A stretch of 64,000 bases of DNA from Conus ventricosus (GCA_018398815.1 CM031628.1:7521509-7585508), one strand, 5' to 3'; positions 45,861 through 58,317 are shown, counted from the first letter of the stretch. Notes: generated by a model not told the origin, from the letters alone. Numbers and translations are program-made.

Positions 45861-46029
45861 GATAGAAATTAACAGAAAACATGGACTGTAGTTTGAAAGA
45901 ACTGGACATGGTGCTCATGGGCACCCAGAAAATTGAAGGTGAGGGACCTATGCCCCCTCCCCATAAATCCCATACACTAACATCCCTAAACTACCTGCTT
46001 TTGGATGACAAGAGATGAAATTGATTCTT

Positions 46030-46440
46030 TCTTGTTTCCATTTGAAACACATGCTGCAACATGAAACTGGCCAAAAGACGATGGGTGTCTCTATTTGCTT
46101 CTCTTTTTCGTGGAGGAGTGCCTATCAATGTATCACGTCACTGTCGGCTAAACAAACTATCACCTGGGAGGATTGAAAGTGGAGCATTTAAAGAAATTTC
46201 AATGTACCAAGGAAGTTTTTTCCCGAGAAAGTTTCGCTGCGGCTTCGACCAGACGTGACTGAATCTTCGCAGCTTTTTGATCCCGTACTGCCATTTATTA
46301 ACAGATGGATAGAGTTGTCTCTAAAATTCCACCAAAATTTTGCCGATCTTCCGTGACCTTTCTGCAAGAGCAAATTTTGCAGAGTGTTTTCAAAGACCAT
46401 GGCAATTTTTCTTTGTGAACGTTTCAAATCAAAAGTGCAG
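46030..46440 (+). pseudogene. gag capsid-like remnant
   Basis: KLAKRRWVSLFASLFRG (about 46,061-46,110) matches the helix that opens Ty3/gypsy capsids. Later fragments (FKEISMYQ, DLSARANFAECFQ) fit the remainder in other frames. No zinc knuckle was recognised between here and the integrase. Confidence 0.5.
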
Positions 46441-47470
46441 AACTATGGACAATTGCTGACCATACAAAAGTGCAGAACTAAGACAAATTGCTACCAGAAC
46501 AAAAGTGGGCAAACTAAACAAATTGCTGACCAGACAAAGTGCACACCCAGGAAAACTTTTGCTCAGAAAGCAGAGTACAAGGAGTTATGAAGACACGAAT
46601 GTCGGTTACGTTGCAACAAACCAAGACAACTGTCAACGATCAGCTGTATCCGTAGAGATCAGTGCGGGACGAGTTTCCTATCGAGGCACAAACCATCGGA
46701 TTTTCAATCCACCCAGGCTCAGCAGCACAACCACAGACCACCATGTTAACATGAAACAGGCGCAGGTTTGTAACCGTGGAGGTACTTCTACTCGTGGTGC
46801 TCCACACAGTCAATAAGGAGTACAAATGCTGGACATGTTGCTGTCGTTTTCACAAACGAGACACTGGCACTTAGTACCGAAGGTAATGTGGCTGAAACAG
46901 TTTCAGAGGAAACATCTGAACATGTTCAGGTAACACAGGATACAAAGAATAGCTTCTATTTTGAAGACCTGTGCCATCAATGGATTTTCAGGCACGTTCA
47001 TCATTACACACAGGCCTGTACAACATCAGGTGTTAGGAATCTTTGTAACCGGCTAACCAGTACAACTGGTGATAGACAGAAATAGTCACTCCATTGGGTT
47101 GGGCAGATTGAGTCATTCCCCCTGGCGAGATAAAGGAAGCTACCCCCAACTCTACAGGTTCTGTTCTTGAAGGCTTGTGTCATTGACGACCCGTACTGAT
47201 CTCATTCTGTACATTCCTGGTTTAAAAACTGCTTGTGGTGGAAAGGGTGGTTCAATATGTTTGCGACATTTCATGCTTAGTGCCTACAAGGGCACAGCAA
47301 AGAGACTCTGGCAGTGCCAACAATGCCTTTAATGTGTACCTCACGTCTGGTTTGAAATTTGACACCAAAAAACACAAACACTACAAAAGTCTGACACAAA
47401 ACTTGCTTCTGTTCGAAGTGCCACAAGTGCAATACAGACCAAACCAAAACACATGATGTTGTCAAAGATA
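46441..47470 (+). other. gag-integrase linker, protease not identified
   Basis: Frames at 46,505-46,816 and 47,235-47,456 are open but carry no D-T/S-G protease motif. Short ACCAGACAAA-type repeats lie at 46,455-46,540. Confidence 0.4.
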
Positions 47471-48590
47471 TATTTGTATCATGTTAAATTGAAGGTGATT
47501 TGGAACATGTCATGCAGGTTGTTGTAACTAGAAAGTTTGAAAACAATGTGTGTTGAAGACCGCACATCATGCTGTCATGTCTGGACCTTTTGGTGTGAGA
47601 CGTACAGTAGTGCGCATGTTGACTACATTTAATTTTGGCCTGATGTAATGGAAAGAGGTACAGAGGTACTGTGAATCAAGTATGTTTTCCTATAAAACTG
47701 TACCCCTAGGTAGGTGCCATGTGCACCATAGGAGAAGATGCACACTCATAACAGAACTTTAATAAGAGGATTGCAAATTGATCTGGTTGGTCCCCCATAA
47801 ACCAGCATCCACATCAGGGACATCATTGGGTGTTTAACTATTGTTGATGTAGCCACACGAATACCCAGAAGCTTTCCCTCCTGAAAAAAAAGATGACACA
47901 GTTGACAGTGGCAGAGTTCTTTGTTGGAGTTGTTTTGTAGTTTGGTTGTCCGGTGGAAATCCCTCGGACTGCGGCACCCCGTTGGTGTATGAAACTCATT
48001 ACTGAGGTCTACCTTATGTTGGTGTTTGTTCCCTCTACCACCTCACCCAACCACCCCAGTCTAATGGACGTGGAGAGGGATTTAATAGGTACCCATTAAG
48101 GCAAAGTTAACACAAGGTGCACTTGATTGTCCCAAAGACTGGTATTAGAGTACATTCCCAACACTCAGGTTTAGCCTACCGTACTGCCAAAAGCAAGTAA
48201 ACAAGCTTTCCCCTTTGATTGTTGTTTTGGGTCGCAGTCCCCGAGGACCAATGCAGAACCTCGCTTCAGAACTGTCAGAACCATCTTCTGAAGATGACGA
48301 ACTTATGTTTTGATATATGTGCTTGACCTCAAAACAGGATGTTGAACACATGTCTCTAAGCTCAGGACACAGGTGAAGTGTCCCAGCCCGAAGAGCAATA
48401 AAATTAATGCTGACAAAAGGCAAAGGGATCGCACTTTGCTTGAAGTTGCTATCTTATAAAGACGTAACTTCAGGTCAAATGGAAAGGACCACACAAAGTG
48501 CAGGAAAAAGCAGGTCCTGTGATTACAGAATTGACATGAATGGTGATGGAAAGTAATTCCACAAAACATGTTGAAGTTATATCACGTTAG
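47470..48590 (+). pseudogene. Retrotransposon integrase (broken)
   Basis: An H2C2-type region (47,500-47,730) ends in a GVRRTVVRM...W..V.RYC block. The DDE core follows, with IVDVATRIP (about 47,839-47,866), SDCGTP (47,968-47,985) and a frameshifted NG...E...N block (about 48,060-48,085). The C-terminal GPY-type module VKWKGPHKVQEK is at about 48,476-48,511, followed by NMLKLYHVR. The order and motifs identify a Ty3/gypsy integrase. Stops and frameshifts are present. Confidence 0.75.
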
Positions 48591-48939
48591 ACGCCAGAAA
48601 GTGTGCATTACTGTCAATGCCAGTGTGAAGGCGAATGAAACACAAATGGCTGGATGTTTGTTCTTTTGTGATGATTTTTAAAGGACATCTTACCTTGGAA
48701 TATCTGACTGTGATATCCAACCAGACAAAAGATGCAGGTGAGAGTGTGATGCATGCTGCATCAGTTAGTGTGGTTTCAGTAACCAACAACAATGATGTAA
48801 CTCCCAAAACCGACCGTTTACCCTCAGTAACAAATGAGACTTACAGTGCTTCACATTGACACGGGTGATGAATTGGAAGTGTATCATTGGACAAGAAGAC
48901 AAAACACGTGACCTGAGAGGCTATTTTTTCAGACTTTTC

Positions 48940-49660
48940 TGACATTCTGACAAGCCTGGAATGCAACAGCAGTTGACCCACACGAGCATTATGTTTTGAC
49001 ACCAGTGACATACCAGTCAGGGTTAAACCTAACCCATATCCTTTCACACACGAACATGTATGTTGCGAATGAAGTGAAAGCAATGTTAAACATGGGAAAT
49101 GATTTGCAGCCCAATCTACTTCTGCATATTGTTCCCCCATATGTGCTCGTTTCTAAAACCAGATGGTCTGTGCGCTTTTGAATAATACAGAGCGTTGAAA
49201 CAAAATCACTGTTTTTTGACTGTGAACCCTCCCTAGATATTGAGGAATTGTTTTGCAGTTGTCGAAAGCCAAAAACTTTGTGAAAATAGACTTGACAAAG
49301 GGAAATTTTGGCAGATCCCGAATTTTTTGGGATCCCATGACAAGCACAAGACAGCTTTTCCAGACATCCTATGGGTTTATTTCAGTGGAACGAGATGCCT
49401 TTTGGCTTGAAAAAAGCACCATCAACTTTTGCCTGCATGGATGATACCACATATGATATTGCATGAACTGTTAGCCCGATCAGTTTTTTTGATGATATTT
49501 TGGATTGCTCCATAAGACTGGTGTGCATTGTTGTGTTCCTGCCGGCAGGTGTTACAGAAACTAAACTGACTTGGGGTTGACCTGCCCGACCAAGCAAACT
49601 GTTTGCTGGATTCCCACCGTTGGAATATAAGGACATTCCTTGACCGATTGGCTGTTTAAC
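48940..49660 (+). pseudogene. Ty3/gypsy reverse transcriptase (broken)
   Basis: Reads YVLVSKTRWSVRF, VFDCEPSLDIEE-type residues (about 49,218), KIDLTKG (49,280-49,300), MPFGLKKAPSTF (about 49,397-49,433) and the catalytic FFDDILDCS (about 49,486-49,512) in the normal order, across three frames. The double Asp is intact. Confidence 0.8.
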
Positions 49661-49979
49661 AACCTGAACAGAAAAAGGGTGTAGACAAAGCTTTTGAATA
49701 TTCAGGTTCCCCTAAGACCAAGAGACAGGTGCGTTCTCTTGTTATGGATGTTAATCTACACAGGCGCTAAAAACCTAACATTGCAGCAGTCACGCTCCTC
49801 CTCTCACTGATCTCAACCAAAGAATGGTAAATGGTCAATGTCAAGGTCTCAGGACTGTCAGATCGTCCCCCCAGCATACGACGCAAAGTCTGCTGTCATC
49901 ATTCCCAGTACGATTTATTTTTCCAGACATTGATAGGATTTTCCCTTGTGAGAACCCTGAACTAGCGTACCGGAATGGG

Positions 49980-50340
49980 AGCTGCTCCACATGCAGGAGA
50001 ACGAGGGTTGCTACAATCCAGTGAATGTTTTTGCAAGCAAAAAGTTCACAGACCGCTCAGACAAGGAACTTACTGTGGAAAGAAGAATGCTGGCCATTGT
50101 GTGGGCACTCTACCATTTCACTACGTCACCTGTTAGGCAAGCCATTCATTTGCAGACCTGACCACAGGCCTTATGACCTTTTGAAGGCGTCAAAAACAAA
50201 AAACAGAAGAGTGGTAGTTGAGATGGTCATTTGCAATTCAAGAGTACAAGTTTTTGAGTGTCGCCTAGATTCAGGAAAATGGCAAAGTTTTGCAGATTTA
50301 TTATCTCGATCAAGATTTGGGATGTATTACACTGAACAAT
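49980..50340 (+). pseudogene. Ty3/gypsy RNase H (broken)
   Basis: FASKKFTDRS, TVERRMLAIVWALYHF (containing the catalytic Glu), DHRPYDLLKASKTKNRR and ADLLSRSRF are read in sequence, with a frame change near 50,155. This is the end of the coding region. No integrase follows. Confidence 0.8.
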
Positions 50341-50827
50341 AGGCTGTCTTTTCAACTTCTGTGCGATGGATGTGTGAATAATGAATTCAGAGGTTTATAT
50401 TTCAGATCTTTGTGTGCATGTGTATTGTAATGGTGATTTATGCTGACACGGTCAATTTACTTGAAATGAAGGTTGCCTTGGTGAATTGTGATTGGACTGC
50501 ATTGTTCATTTCACTTGTGTATTCTGCACCAATGATTGGTGTGAATATGTTGATGGAGCGTTGAATTTTTTGACATGTCTGCTCTTAAATGTATGACACT
50601 GTAGTGAGACGTCAATGGTGTTGCATGTACTAGAGGCCAGCGCTTGGGTAAACAAGTTTTGTTTTTCTTATGTACTTTACTTAGGATGATTTATAGAAGA
50701 TTGGATTTCATGAATTTGACAATGTTGTTCTGTATTTTCTGTAAGAGATTATTTTTGGGACAGAAGTAATGATAATATTTTTTCTCCTAAAACTTTGATG
50801 GACAAAGTATTATTCCCGTGGGGGTTT
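50341..50827. other. Retrotransposon 3' untranslated region
   Basis: No coding signal. It ends with CCCGTGGGGG just before the LTR-like repeat, a plausible degraded polypurine tract. Confidence 0.4.
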
Positions 50828-51850
50828 GTCAGTAAGAGCGCTCTGGTGATTTGGAAAAGAAAGTATCCGGTACATTTTATCACGGGATATATAAAAATTC
50901 ACGCTATACCACCTGTGGTGTGGGTTCAGAGGCAATCATTTTGAACGCGAGTGCTGTTCAGAGCACCGCAATATGTGTGACCAGTCACTTCTTGTGCAGA
51001 CTGCAATAAGAACAGATGCGTGGATAGCGATGGTGCTGTTTAGATAGCCTTGCATGTAGCGGGCTAGTGGTGATATCAGTCAGGGAAAGTCTCAAATCCC
51101 CCTGAGTGGAAATTTTAAAATTACAGCACCCAGTGCTAGTGTAGACTAGGTGTCTACGGGTCTGAAAAAGTATGTGTTGTGAAATCGCTTCTAAATTCAT
51201 CCACGGCAGTGAGACTGGAAGATTTAAGGGTAATATTTTTCATGCTTTAATTGGCTCTGAAGTTTTTTGGCTGTGTGTTCATTGTCTTAACTACATATTG
51301 TGATCTATCCTAACATGTAAATAAAACCTGATAATGGTTCATAAACTGTTTAGGTTTATAAAGTTAATTGTCTTTTGTAAATTATTAACTGCATTTAAAG
51401 CTAGATATGAACTTTCCCATCTTGCTTTCTAAGAATTCTATTGGCAAACTATTTTGAAAGCATAAACTCGCAGTTTAATTGTTAAATTGTTGGAGAAGAG
51501 GCTTTAGGAACTTTGTAACTTACCATTAGGATTCTAGTTCCAGGCGCATCGTTCTTGGAATGCCTGGATTTTGTGAGTCGAGACTGGGAAGGAAATCCGA
51601 ACTAATCCCCCTGTGATTGAGGCAGGATGGGGCATGGATGGAGTTGTGAACTGTTGTGAAGCGCTGCAGTGTGCTAGTTGAGTGCGACACGTCGCTGCAA
51701 AAAAAGTACAGTGTATAGGGTGAAAGAGTATTGAGTAAATAGAAAGTTGTGTAGTTTTGGTTTGGTGATTTTGATTAATGCTTGTCTTTGAGTCTAACAG
51801 TAAAATAGTAAATGAAGGAGGGATTCTGGAATCAATGTGTTATGTGTCCT
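50828..51850 (+). repeat. 3' LTR-like segment
   Basis: Begins TGTCAGTAAGAGCGCTCTGG, repeated near 45,391. AATAAA at 51,319-51,324 could be its poly-A signal. The 3' edge is not defined because the 5' partner is truncated. Confidence 0.45.
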
Positions 51851-51879
51851 GGTTGAGCACTCTTTGGTGATGTAGAAGA

Positions 51880-53270
51880 GTGAGTGGATGCGTGCACTAG
51901 ACAACAACACAAACACACTAGCACATCACACACACACACACCAACACCACACACACACACACAACACACAACCACACACAAACACACATGCACACAGACA
52001 GTTACGTACACACACACGCACACAAACCCACCCCCCCAGACACACACACACACAAACACAAACACGCACACAAACCACACACAAGAAGCACACACTCTCT
52101 CTCTCTCTCTCACACACACAATCACTCACACACACACACAAAGCACACTCCTTCTCTCTTCTTGTCTGTCTCTCTCTCTCCTCTGTCCGTCTGTCTCTTT
52201 CCCTCTCTCTCTCCTCACCCCCCCCCCCCCCACCCCCCACACACCCACACCACACAAATTCAATCACTTTCTCTCTGACATATACGCAACGCACTCACAC
52301 ACACACATGCACACACCACTCACACACATTCCAAATCTCTCTCACTCTCCCTCCCTCACACACACACACACACACACACAACACGCGCCCCAACGACCAG
52401 CACACAGGTAAGACAATACACCCAAACACAAGTAAGTGTTCACACACAACCTCTTATCTCATGTCTCACACCCCTATCTCTCTCTCGCACACACATGCAA
52501 GCACATAGCCATACAGTCTCACCCTCTCTCACATCTCCATATCCACCTGCAACCCTCACCTCCTCTCTCTCACACATGACACACACACCCCACCTCCTTT
52601 CTCACAATGACAAGACAGACACACACAATCCCCACACTCACACACTTCTCTCTCTCACATGCCCTACTCTCATCACACACACCCTCCTTCTTTCTCACAT
52701 AGACAGACACAGCACTCACTCTCACACTCACACAGACAGACGGACATCACACTCTCTCACCTCTCTCAACACTCTCTACTCACTCACTCACTCCCTCACA
52801 CACATACACATGTTCTCTCTGTTCTCTCTCTCTAACAGCTCCTCTCTCTCTGTCTCTCACACACGACAAATGCTCTCTCATCCACACACACACATAATAC
52901 ACACTCACAGACACACGCATACACACACACTCTCTCTCTCACTCACACACACAACACACATCCACTCCACATACACACACACACGTCTCTCTCTCTCTCA
53001 ACTCCTCGTCTCTCTCTCTCCTCTCTCTCTCTCACAACACTCTCACATACACCACTCTCTCTCTCTCTCTCTCACACACACCAACGACAGACACTCACAC
53101 ACCTCTCTCTCCACACACACACAACCCACACAACTCTCTCTCTCTCTTTCTCTCTCTCTCACTCTCACACACACCCACACCACACACACTCACTTCGTCC
53201 TTCCCTCCTCCACTCCCCAATCCCGGACTGTCTGCCTGCCCTCCCCCTCACCCCCCTCCCACCCCCTCAT
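51880..53270. repeat. 1.4-kb compound CA/CT microsatellite field
   Basis: CA and CT repeats alternate for about 1.4 kb with a 13-base C run at 52,218-52,230. The long Thr/His/Ser/Leu-rich open frames are low-complexity artefacts. Confidence 0.95.
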
Positions 53271-54192
53271 TCCACTCTGTACAAACTATTACAAAAGAAA
53301 CACGTGCCAATGGTTTTTCTATTTAGGTATTATCCACTTGTTTTATAACCACTTTGATTTTCAGTAATTCAGATATAACTTTGAAATCATAATGTGTACC
53401 ATAATGCCCTACATTGTAATAAATGCCCAGAAAATGGTGAACATATGATGTCAAATAAACTGTCAAGTAAAAGGGCAGGCATGTCCTTTCAAGAAAAGTA
53501 GCCTGTTGAATCATGGGAGAATGAGCGAAAGAGGGAGCTGGATGCAGTGTATGCCTCTGTCCTGTCTGTCTCTCTCTCTCTCCTCTCTCCATTCTGCTAA
53601 TCTCTCTCCTCTCATCTCTCGCTGTGGCGTGTGTGTGTCCTGTGTTGCATAATGACATTTATATAATAAACACACATCAGCACACTTTCTTTCCACATAA
53701 GATATCCAATGAGAAACTGTTTTAGCAAAGGATTTGTCTCCAAGCGGACACTATCACAATGCTGACTGTCTTTTTCACATTATCTCTCTCTCTCTCTGTA
53801 GATTAGACATGCAGATGGATGGATGAATTGATAGACCGACAGAACAACAGACAAAAAAATAGAATGAAATTAATGTTGGTTGATTGATTGAAGTAATTGA
53901 TTGATCAGTTGATTGATTGATTGATATACAAATGTATACATGCTTATAGATAACAGACAGACAGATATATAAGTGCATGGATCCTAAAGAATAAAGAAAG
54001 AATATTGGCTTGAACAACAATGCCATGTTGGTTGTACAGGATGTTTGTTCTCTTCCTCAGTTTGTGAAGCTTCAGTTCAGTTCGAGATACAGTTCAGTAC
54101 CAGAGGATTATTAAATGTCTGTTCATCGCCAGATGATATCAGACACTTTGTAGAAAACAAAAACCTTCACATCTCAGCTTATCTAGTAATCA
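53271..54192. other. No gene recognised; CT and GATT repeats
   Basis: CT at 53,565-53,590 and 53,780-53,800; GATT repeats at 53,878-53,930. The rest is A+T-rich with no recognisable coding region. Confidence 0.5.
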
Positions 54193-54266
54193 TCAAAACC
54201 CACATCCTGATATAGGCATAATGAACATAAGTGAAATATCCCTATGGCACACAAAATTGGTAATCT

Positions 54267-55451
54267 TTATAAAAAATTTGCAACCTGTGATGCGAAATAA
54301 CCATGGCAAATTCGCAACACATGACCTTTGTTTTTCAGCAACTTTTTTCCTCTCCACACTTTTGTTTTGTTCCATTTATTACCCTTCACTGGCTGCTTTG
54401 AGGCTGCTGTTGGATTCTTTTTTTGAACTCTTGGTGGTGAGAACCACAGAATTATGGACCTGATCACCCGCAGAGCCCAAGGCTTGCGGGAAGCCGCTCC
54501 CAGGCACTGATGTGCCTGGACAGACTGCCCACAGGACTGCCCTGGGGTGAAGTACCCAGGTCGGGGGCAAGTCATTGGGGGTGGGCTGTCTGAGACGTGG
54601 GAGCTTTTGGACCCGCCGGCCGTGCCTGAGGCCGACCCTGCTGGGTTGCTTGCCTCGGATCCCCCGGGGTCCAAATGACCATCATCCTTGGGTTGAGAGG
54701 GACCCGGTGATGAGAAAGGCGCTGGCGCCTTGCGTTTTGAACCGGGGCGGGGGGGAGGGAGGCCTGAGTGAAAGGCGAGGTCACGCCTAATCTCGGCCTG
54801 GCTCTTAATGGTAGCCTGTACGTGATTCCCAAACAGAGACCCTGACTTGACTGGCAAGGCTCTGAGGGAGGCGCAGGCAGAGGGAGAATGGGTCACAGAA
54901 GATGCCAAAAGGACAGCATCTCTCCTCGCTAGTACCGAGTTCAGATGGAACCTGGCGAAGGCCCCAGCCGAATACTTAAGCCCTTCAGCCATTGACTGAA
55001 TACAGGCTACCACTGCCGCTGGGTCCGTGGACTGGCGGATGGTGAAGGATTCTGAATCAGGATCCTTAAGGGCAGACACTAGTCCCCCTAGGAAGGAATC
55101 CATGACTGAGATGGCTTCCAAACCCCTCCTCGCAGACTCTTCCCACTCGGCAAGGTAGCGCTCTGAAAGGGCCACCTGCCTAGCGTGTGATTTAGACCTC
55201 TCCTGGACCAGGAGGAGGTCCTCCTGGGAGAGGGGGAGAGTGGCTTCCGGGATAGTATCATTTGCCAAGAAGGCCTTCTTGGCAAATGGAAGCCTCTCTG
55301 GCTTAAGGTACTTCCAGCATGCCAGCGCACCAGGAAAATCAGGGACAGAACCAGGCGTGATGTCCTGTGCCTCCGTGCCCCTGACTTTTATTTGGGCCCT
55401 CCTCATGCAGTCGGCCACCATGACCGACTCCTTTAGCAGAGAGGAGGGCAT
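54267..55451 (-). CDS. Gag-like protein of a probable DIRS-type retrotransposon
   Basis: 394 codons without a stop, the longest non-repetitive frame here. The N-terminal two thirds is an alpha-helical gag-like domain. It contains LPLSQEDLLLVQERSKSHAR, SARRGLEAISVMDSFLGGL, then LARRDAVL and LRALPVKSGSLFG, a signature I associate with DIRS/Ngaro gag proteins. A basic Pro/Ser/Gly-rich linker follows. The C-terminal SRKPWALRVI resembles the W-xL-xxI start of a DIRS reverse transcriptase, after which homology is lost at about 54,440, so the pol part is deleted. The first Met is taken, but the true gag may start upstream via a frameshift, as the - strand at 55,452-55,621 carries compatible acidic sequence. 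No tyrosine recombinase was found. Confidence 0.55.
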   Translation of the reverse strand: MPSSLLKESVMVADCMRRAQIKVRGTEAQDITPGSVPDFPGALACWKYLKPERLPFAKKAFLANDTIPEATLPLSQEDLLLVQERSKSHARQVALSERYLAEWEESARRGLEAISVMDSFLGGLVSALKDPDSESFTIRQSTDPAAVVACIQSMAEGLKYSAGAFARFHLNSVLARRDAVLLASSVTHSPSACASLRALPVKSGSLFGNHVQATIKSQAEIRRDLAFHSGLPPPRPGSKRKAPAPFSSPGPSQPKDDGHLDPGGSEASNPAGSASGTAGGSKSSHVSDSPPPMTCPRPGYFTPGQSCGQSVQAHQCLGAASRKPWALRVIRSIILWFSPPRVQKKNPTAASKQPVKGNKWNKTKVWRGKKLLKNKGHVLRICHGYFASQVANFL

Positions 55452-56750
55452 AGCTGCCAGTGGGTGAGATCCAGGGCGAGTTCCACTGCCGAAGGGCAGG
55501 GGGCTCTGACCTCCTGAGAGGATGACACCGCCTCCGGAACAAGGGAAGCCAGAAAGGCCACCGAGCCCCGGAAGGAATAAGAACCGGGCGACTGGCCCTC
55601 TTCCTCTGACTCAGAATCCACCAGGTCGGATCCACAGACCGAGGGGGGTGGCCGCCCTTGGCGAAGCGGTGCGCGGCGAAAGCCCAGGGTGGCCTGGGCT
55701 GGCTGATTCCCCAGACACTCCGGGGGAGGGATCAGTCACCAGGTGGGCCGAGGGGGCCTGGGAGGAAGAGGCCTGCACTGGTGGAGGGCTGGGCATAAAA
55801 CCCAGCCACCAGGGAAACCCCGGAGCAGGGGGCTGTGGAAAGCCCATGGTTGGGGGATATTGCCATTGGGCCCATGGCGCCCAAGGCAAAGGGCCCTGAC
55901 CCCATGATAGGGGGGGGCTGAGGTTGTGGCTGCTGGCCCAACCCAGTAAATGGGGGGCCTAATGCGCCGGTCCCCTGAGGGGCGCTCGGAAATGAGGGCG
56001 AAACCCAAGTGTTCTGCCCAAAAGAAGGGGCAGACACATGAGGTGGGGGAAGGGAAACAACCGGGGCCGAACGAGATTCAAGCCCCTGAGAGGAAGTTGC
56101 TTCCCTTGCATCGCCTACCGAGCGAGAGGGAGAGGTAGACGAGAGTCTGCCTCATTGCCCCATCCCGGAGCCTCCGTTGTAGAGGGCTCAAGCATCTTCG
56201 GTTCTGCCATGGAAACCGAACTGTGTGCAGTAAAACCGCAGCTGAACTGAACACAAGATGCAGTCACGGGAACGACAGAACCGCAGGTGAGTCGCTCGCC
56301 GTTAGGGGACAAAGGGACGGGATCGACAGAACCGCAGCTGAGCCGATCACCGTCACAAATTGTGGGTTGCAAGAAAGAGCTCGCTGTCACAACAACAGAA
56401 CCGCAGCTGAGTTGAAGTGAACCCTTGGGAGAAGAAGAATAGAGAGAAAGTGACGCTGAAGGGAGAGGAGGTTTTGGCGCGGCTAGAGACAAAGAGCCTG
56501 CCGGCGAGATGCGGGAATCGAAAGACGAAACCTTCTTAACTCTCGCCTTACCACCCAATCGCTTCACGTACGTTTCTCCCTTAAGTGAAAACATAAGCAA
56601 GGACACCAAAAGAACAGCAACAACAATCGATCGATTGCGAGAAAAGCAAAATATACTTAGCTGCTCGTGTACACGCGGCTTAACGGGAAAATGGCTGCGA
56701 GAAAAGAGGATGGTTCTGAGCATGCGCAAGGCACGAGGCCCTTTCAAGGG
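55452..56750 (-). mobile_element. Upstream (5') part of the DIRS-like element
   Basis: GC-rich sequence with Pro/Gly/Gln-rich - strand frames (55,611-56,037) and a Ser/Val/Leu-rich frame (56,747-56,115). The latter carries four copies of a ~50-bp internal repeat centred on GACAGAACCGCAGCTGAG (56,227, 56,273, 56,327 and 56,393). The composition is continuous with the gag ORF. The 5' terminal repeat was not identified. Confidence 0.45.
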
Positions 56751-56904
56751 TTTTGTTGTCCGTACGGACTTTATTGTATACGTGGCAGGGATAGCAAATT
56801 GCTGCCGCTTATTGCATTAGTGAGCCACGTTATAGTATGTGTAATTAAACCAACTAATTCATGCAACATCTTGACCATTTCTACGAAGACTTGCTGCTTG
56901 TAGT

Positions 56905-57014
56905 CCTTTAACTTATTTATCAAGTGCACACACCACAGCACACCAACAGCACACACACACACACACATGCACCACACACACACACACACAGCACGCACAC
57001 CACACACACACAAG

Positions 57015-57054
<40 letters not shown>

Positions 57055-57235
57055 ACACACACAAATACAATAAGGATGGAGAGACAGACAGACAGAGGAA
57101 AATATCTTTGAGTGAGAGAGAGAGAGAGACAGAGAGAGAGACAGACAGAGAGAGAGACAGACAGAGAGCGAGAGAGGGAGAGAGAGAGGGAGAGAGAGAG
57201 AGAGAGGGAGGGAGGGAGAGAAGAGAGAGAGAGAG

Positions 57236-57280
<45 letters not shown>

Positions 57281-57295
57281 GAGCGGTGGAGGGGT
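56905..57295. repeat. (CA)n followed by (GA)n microsatellites
   Basis: CA with CACG variants to about 57,065, then GAGACAGA/GAGA to 57,283. Confidence 0.95.
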
Positions 57296-58026
57296 GGGTG
57301 AGTTGGAAGGAAAGAGAAAAGGAGCAGAAGAAAATGGAAGAGAAACTTCTGCCCCTGCACATAATCAACATAACCGCATGAAATATGAATAAGTTTAATA
57401 TGTATATACATCTGTCATTTACGAGAAGAATATCCGCTATCATGTCTTCCTCTTCATCATCATCATCTTAAAATACCATCATCGTCTTTAGCATCATAAA
57501 AATCCATGGTCATCAAACAATGACAGTGGAAAGAAAAAGAGTGGGGGGGGGGGGGGGGGGGTGGAAAGGGGTGCAGGTGGAGTGTGGGGAGGGGGAGGGG
57601 GGGGGGGGGGGAGAAATATAGCATAAGTCCAGGAATTGTCCAAAACCAAACCGGAAAAAAAAGATCAACAAATCTTGTCATACAAACACGAGCTGGTGAG
57701 CAGTCACGTTTGTTTTGCGCCCAGTCAACCTGAGGGCCCACATGAGGGCTAGGACAACAACAACAACAACAACAACAACAAAAGTAACAGATCTCTGTTT
57801 ATGACTGACCAAAAAAACCAAAACATTCCATTCTCAAGAATCTCCTAAACTCCCTCCCCCCCCCCCCCCCCCCCACTTCCCTCAAGGGCAAACTTCACTG
57901 ATGCTCATGATACAGAAAGAACAGTCACAATCATGATCAAGAGGTCAGTTTGGTTGGAACTGTGGTAATTCACCTGAACTTTTGTAGCCGTGGGGGGATT
58001 GGGGGGGGGGTGTCCATTCTGGCAAG

Positions 58027-58074
<48 letters not shown>

Positions 58075-58200
58075 ACATGGGTCCGAAAAGGCATGATTTT
58101 CACACTCTGTCCGCTGCAGGCCACAAATTAAGAACTGTTCTAACACACACACTGCTGAAATGGATCACTCCAGTTTCCAAAGCAACATTTCCTCTTTATT
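57296..58200. repeat. G runs, (CAA)n, C run and (CA)n with short spacers
   Basis: G at 57,543-57,561 and 57,599-57,611, CAA at 57,748-57,781, C at 57,856-57,874 and CA at 58,028-58,078. No coding region in the spacers. Confidence 0.85.
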
Positions 58201-58253
58201 TGAGAGAGAGAGAGAGGGGGGGGGGAGAGAGAGGGGGAGAGAGGAGAGAGAGA

Positions 58254-58317
<64 letters not shown>

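Larger units (their letters stand above)
45391..51850 (+). mobile_element. Degenerate Ty3/gypsy-type LTR retrotransposon, integrase before RT
   Basis: In order on the + strand there is a ~95-bp LTR-like remnant, a gag-like region with a coiled-coil-coding minisatellite, integrase, reverse transcriptase, RNase H, a purine tract and a 3' LTR-like segment. Sequence types of RT and RNase H are Ty3/gypsy, yet integrase is upstream of RT, as known for Gmr1-like elements. Every domain needs several frames, so the copy is inactive. Protease and primer-binding site were not found. The right boundary is uncertain. Confidence 0.75.

Noticed and set aside
51884..53367. Frames of up to 290 codons rich in Thr, His, Ser and Leu
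   Set aside because: They are direct translations of CA and CT microsatellites.
57112..57392. Arg/Glu-rich frames resembling an RE-repeat protein
   Set aside because: Pure translation of (GA)n and CAGA microsatellite sequence.
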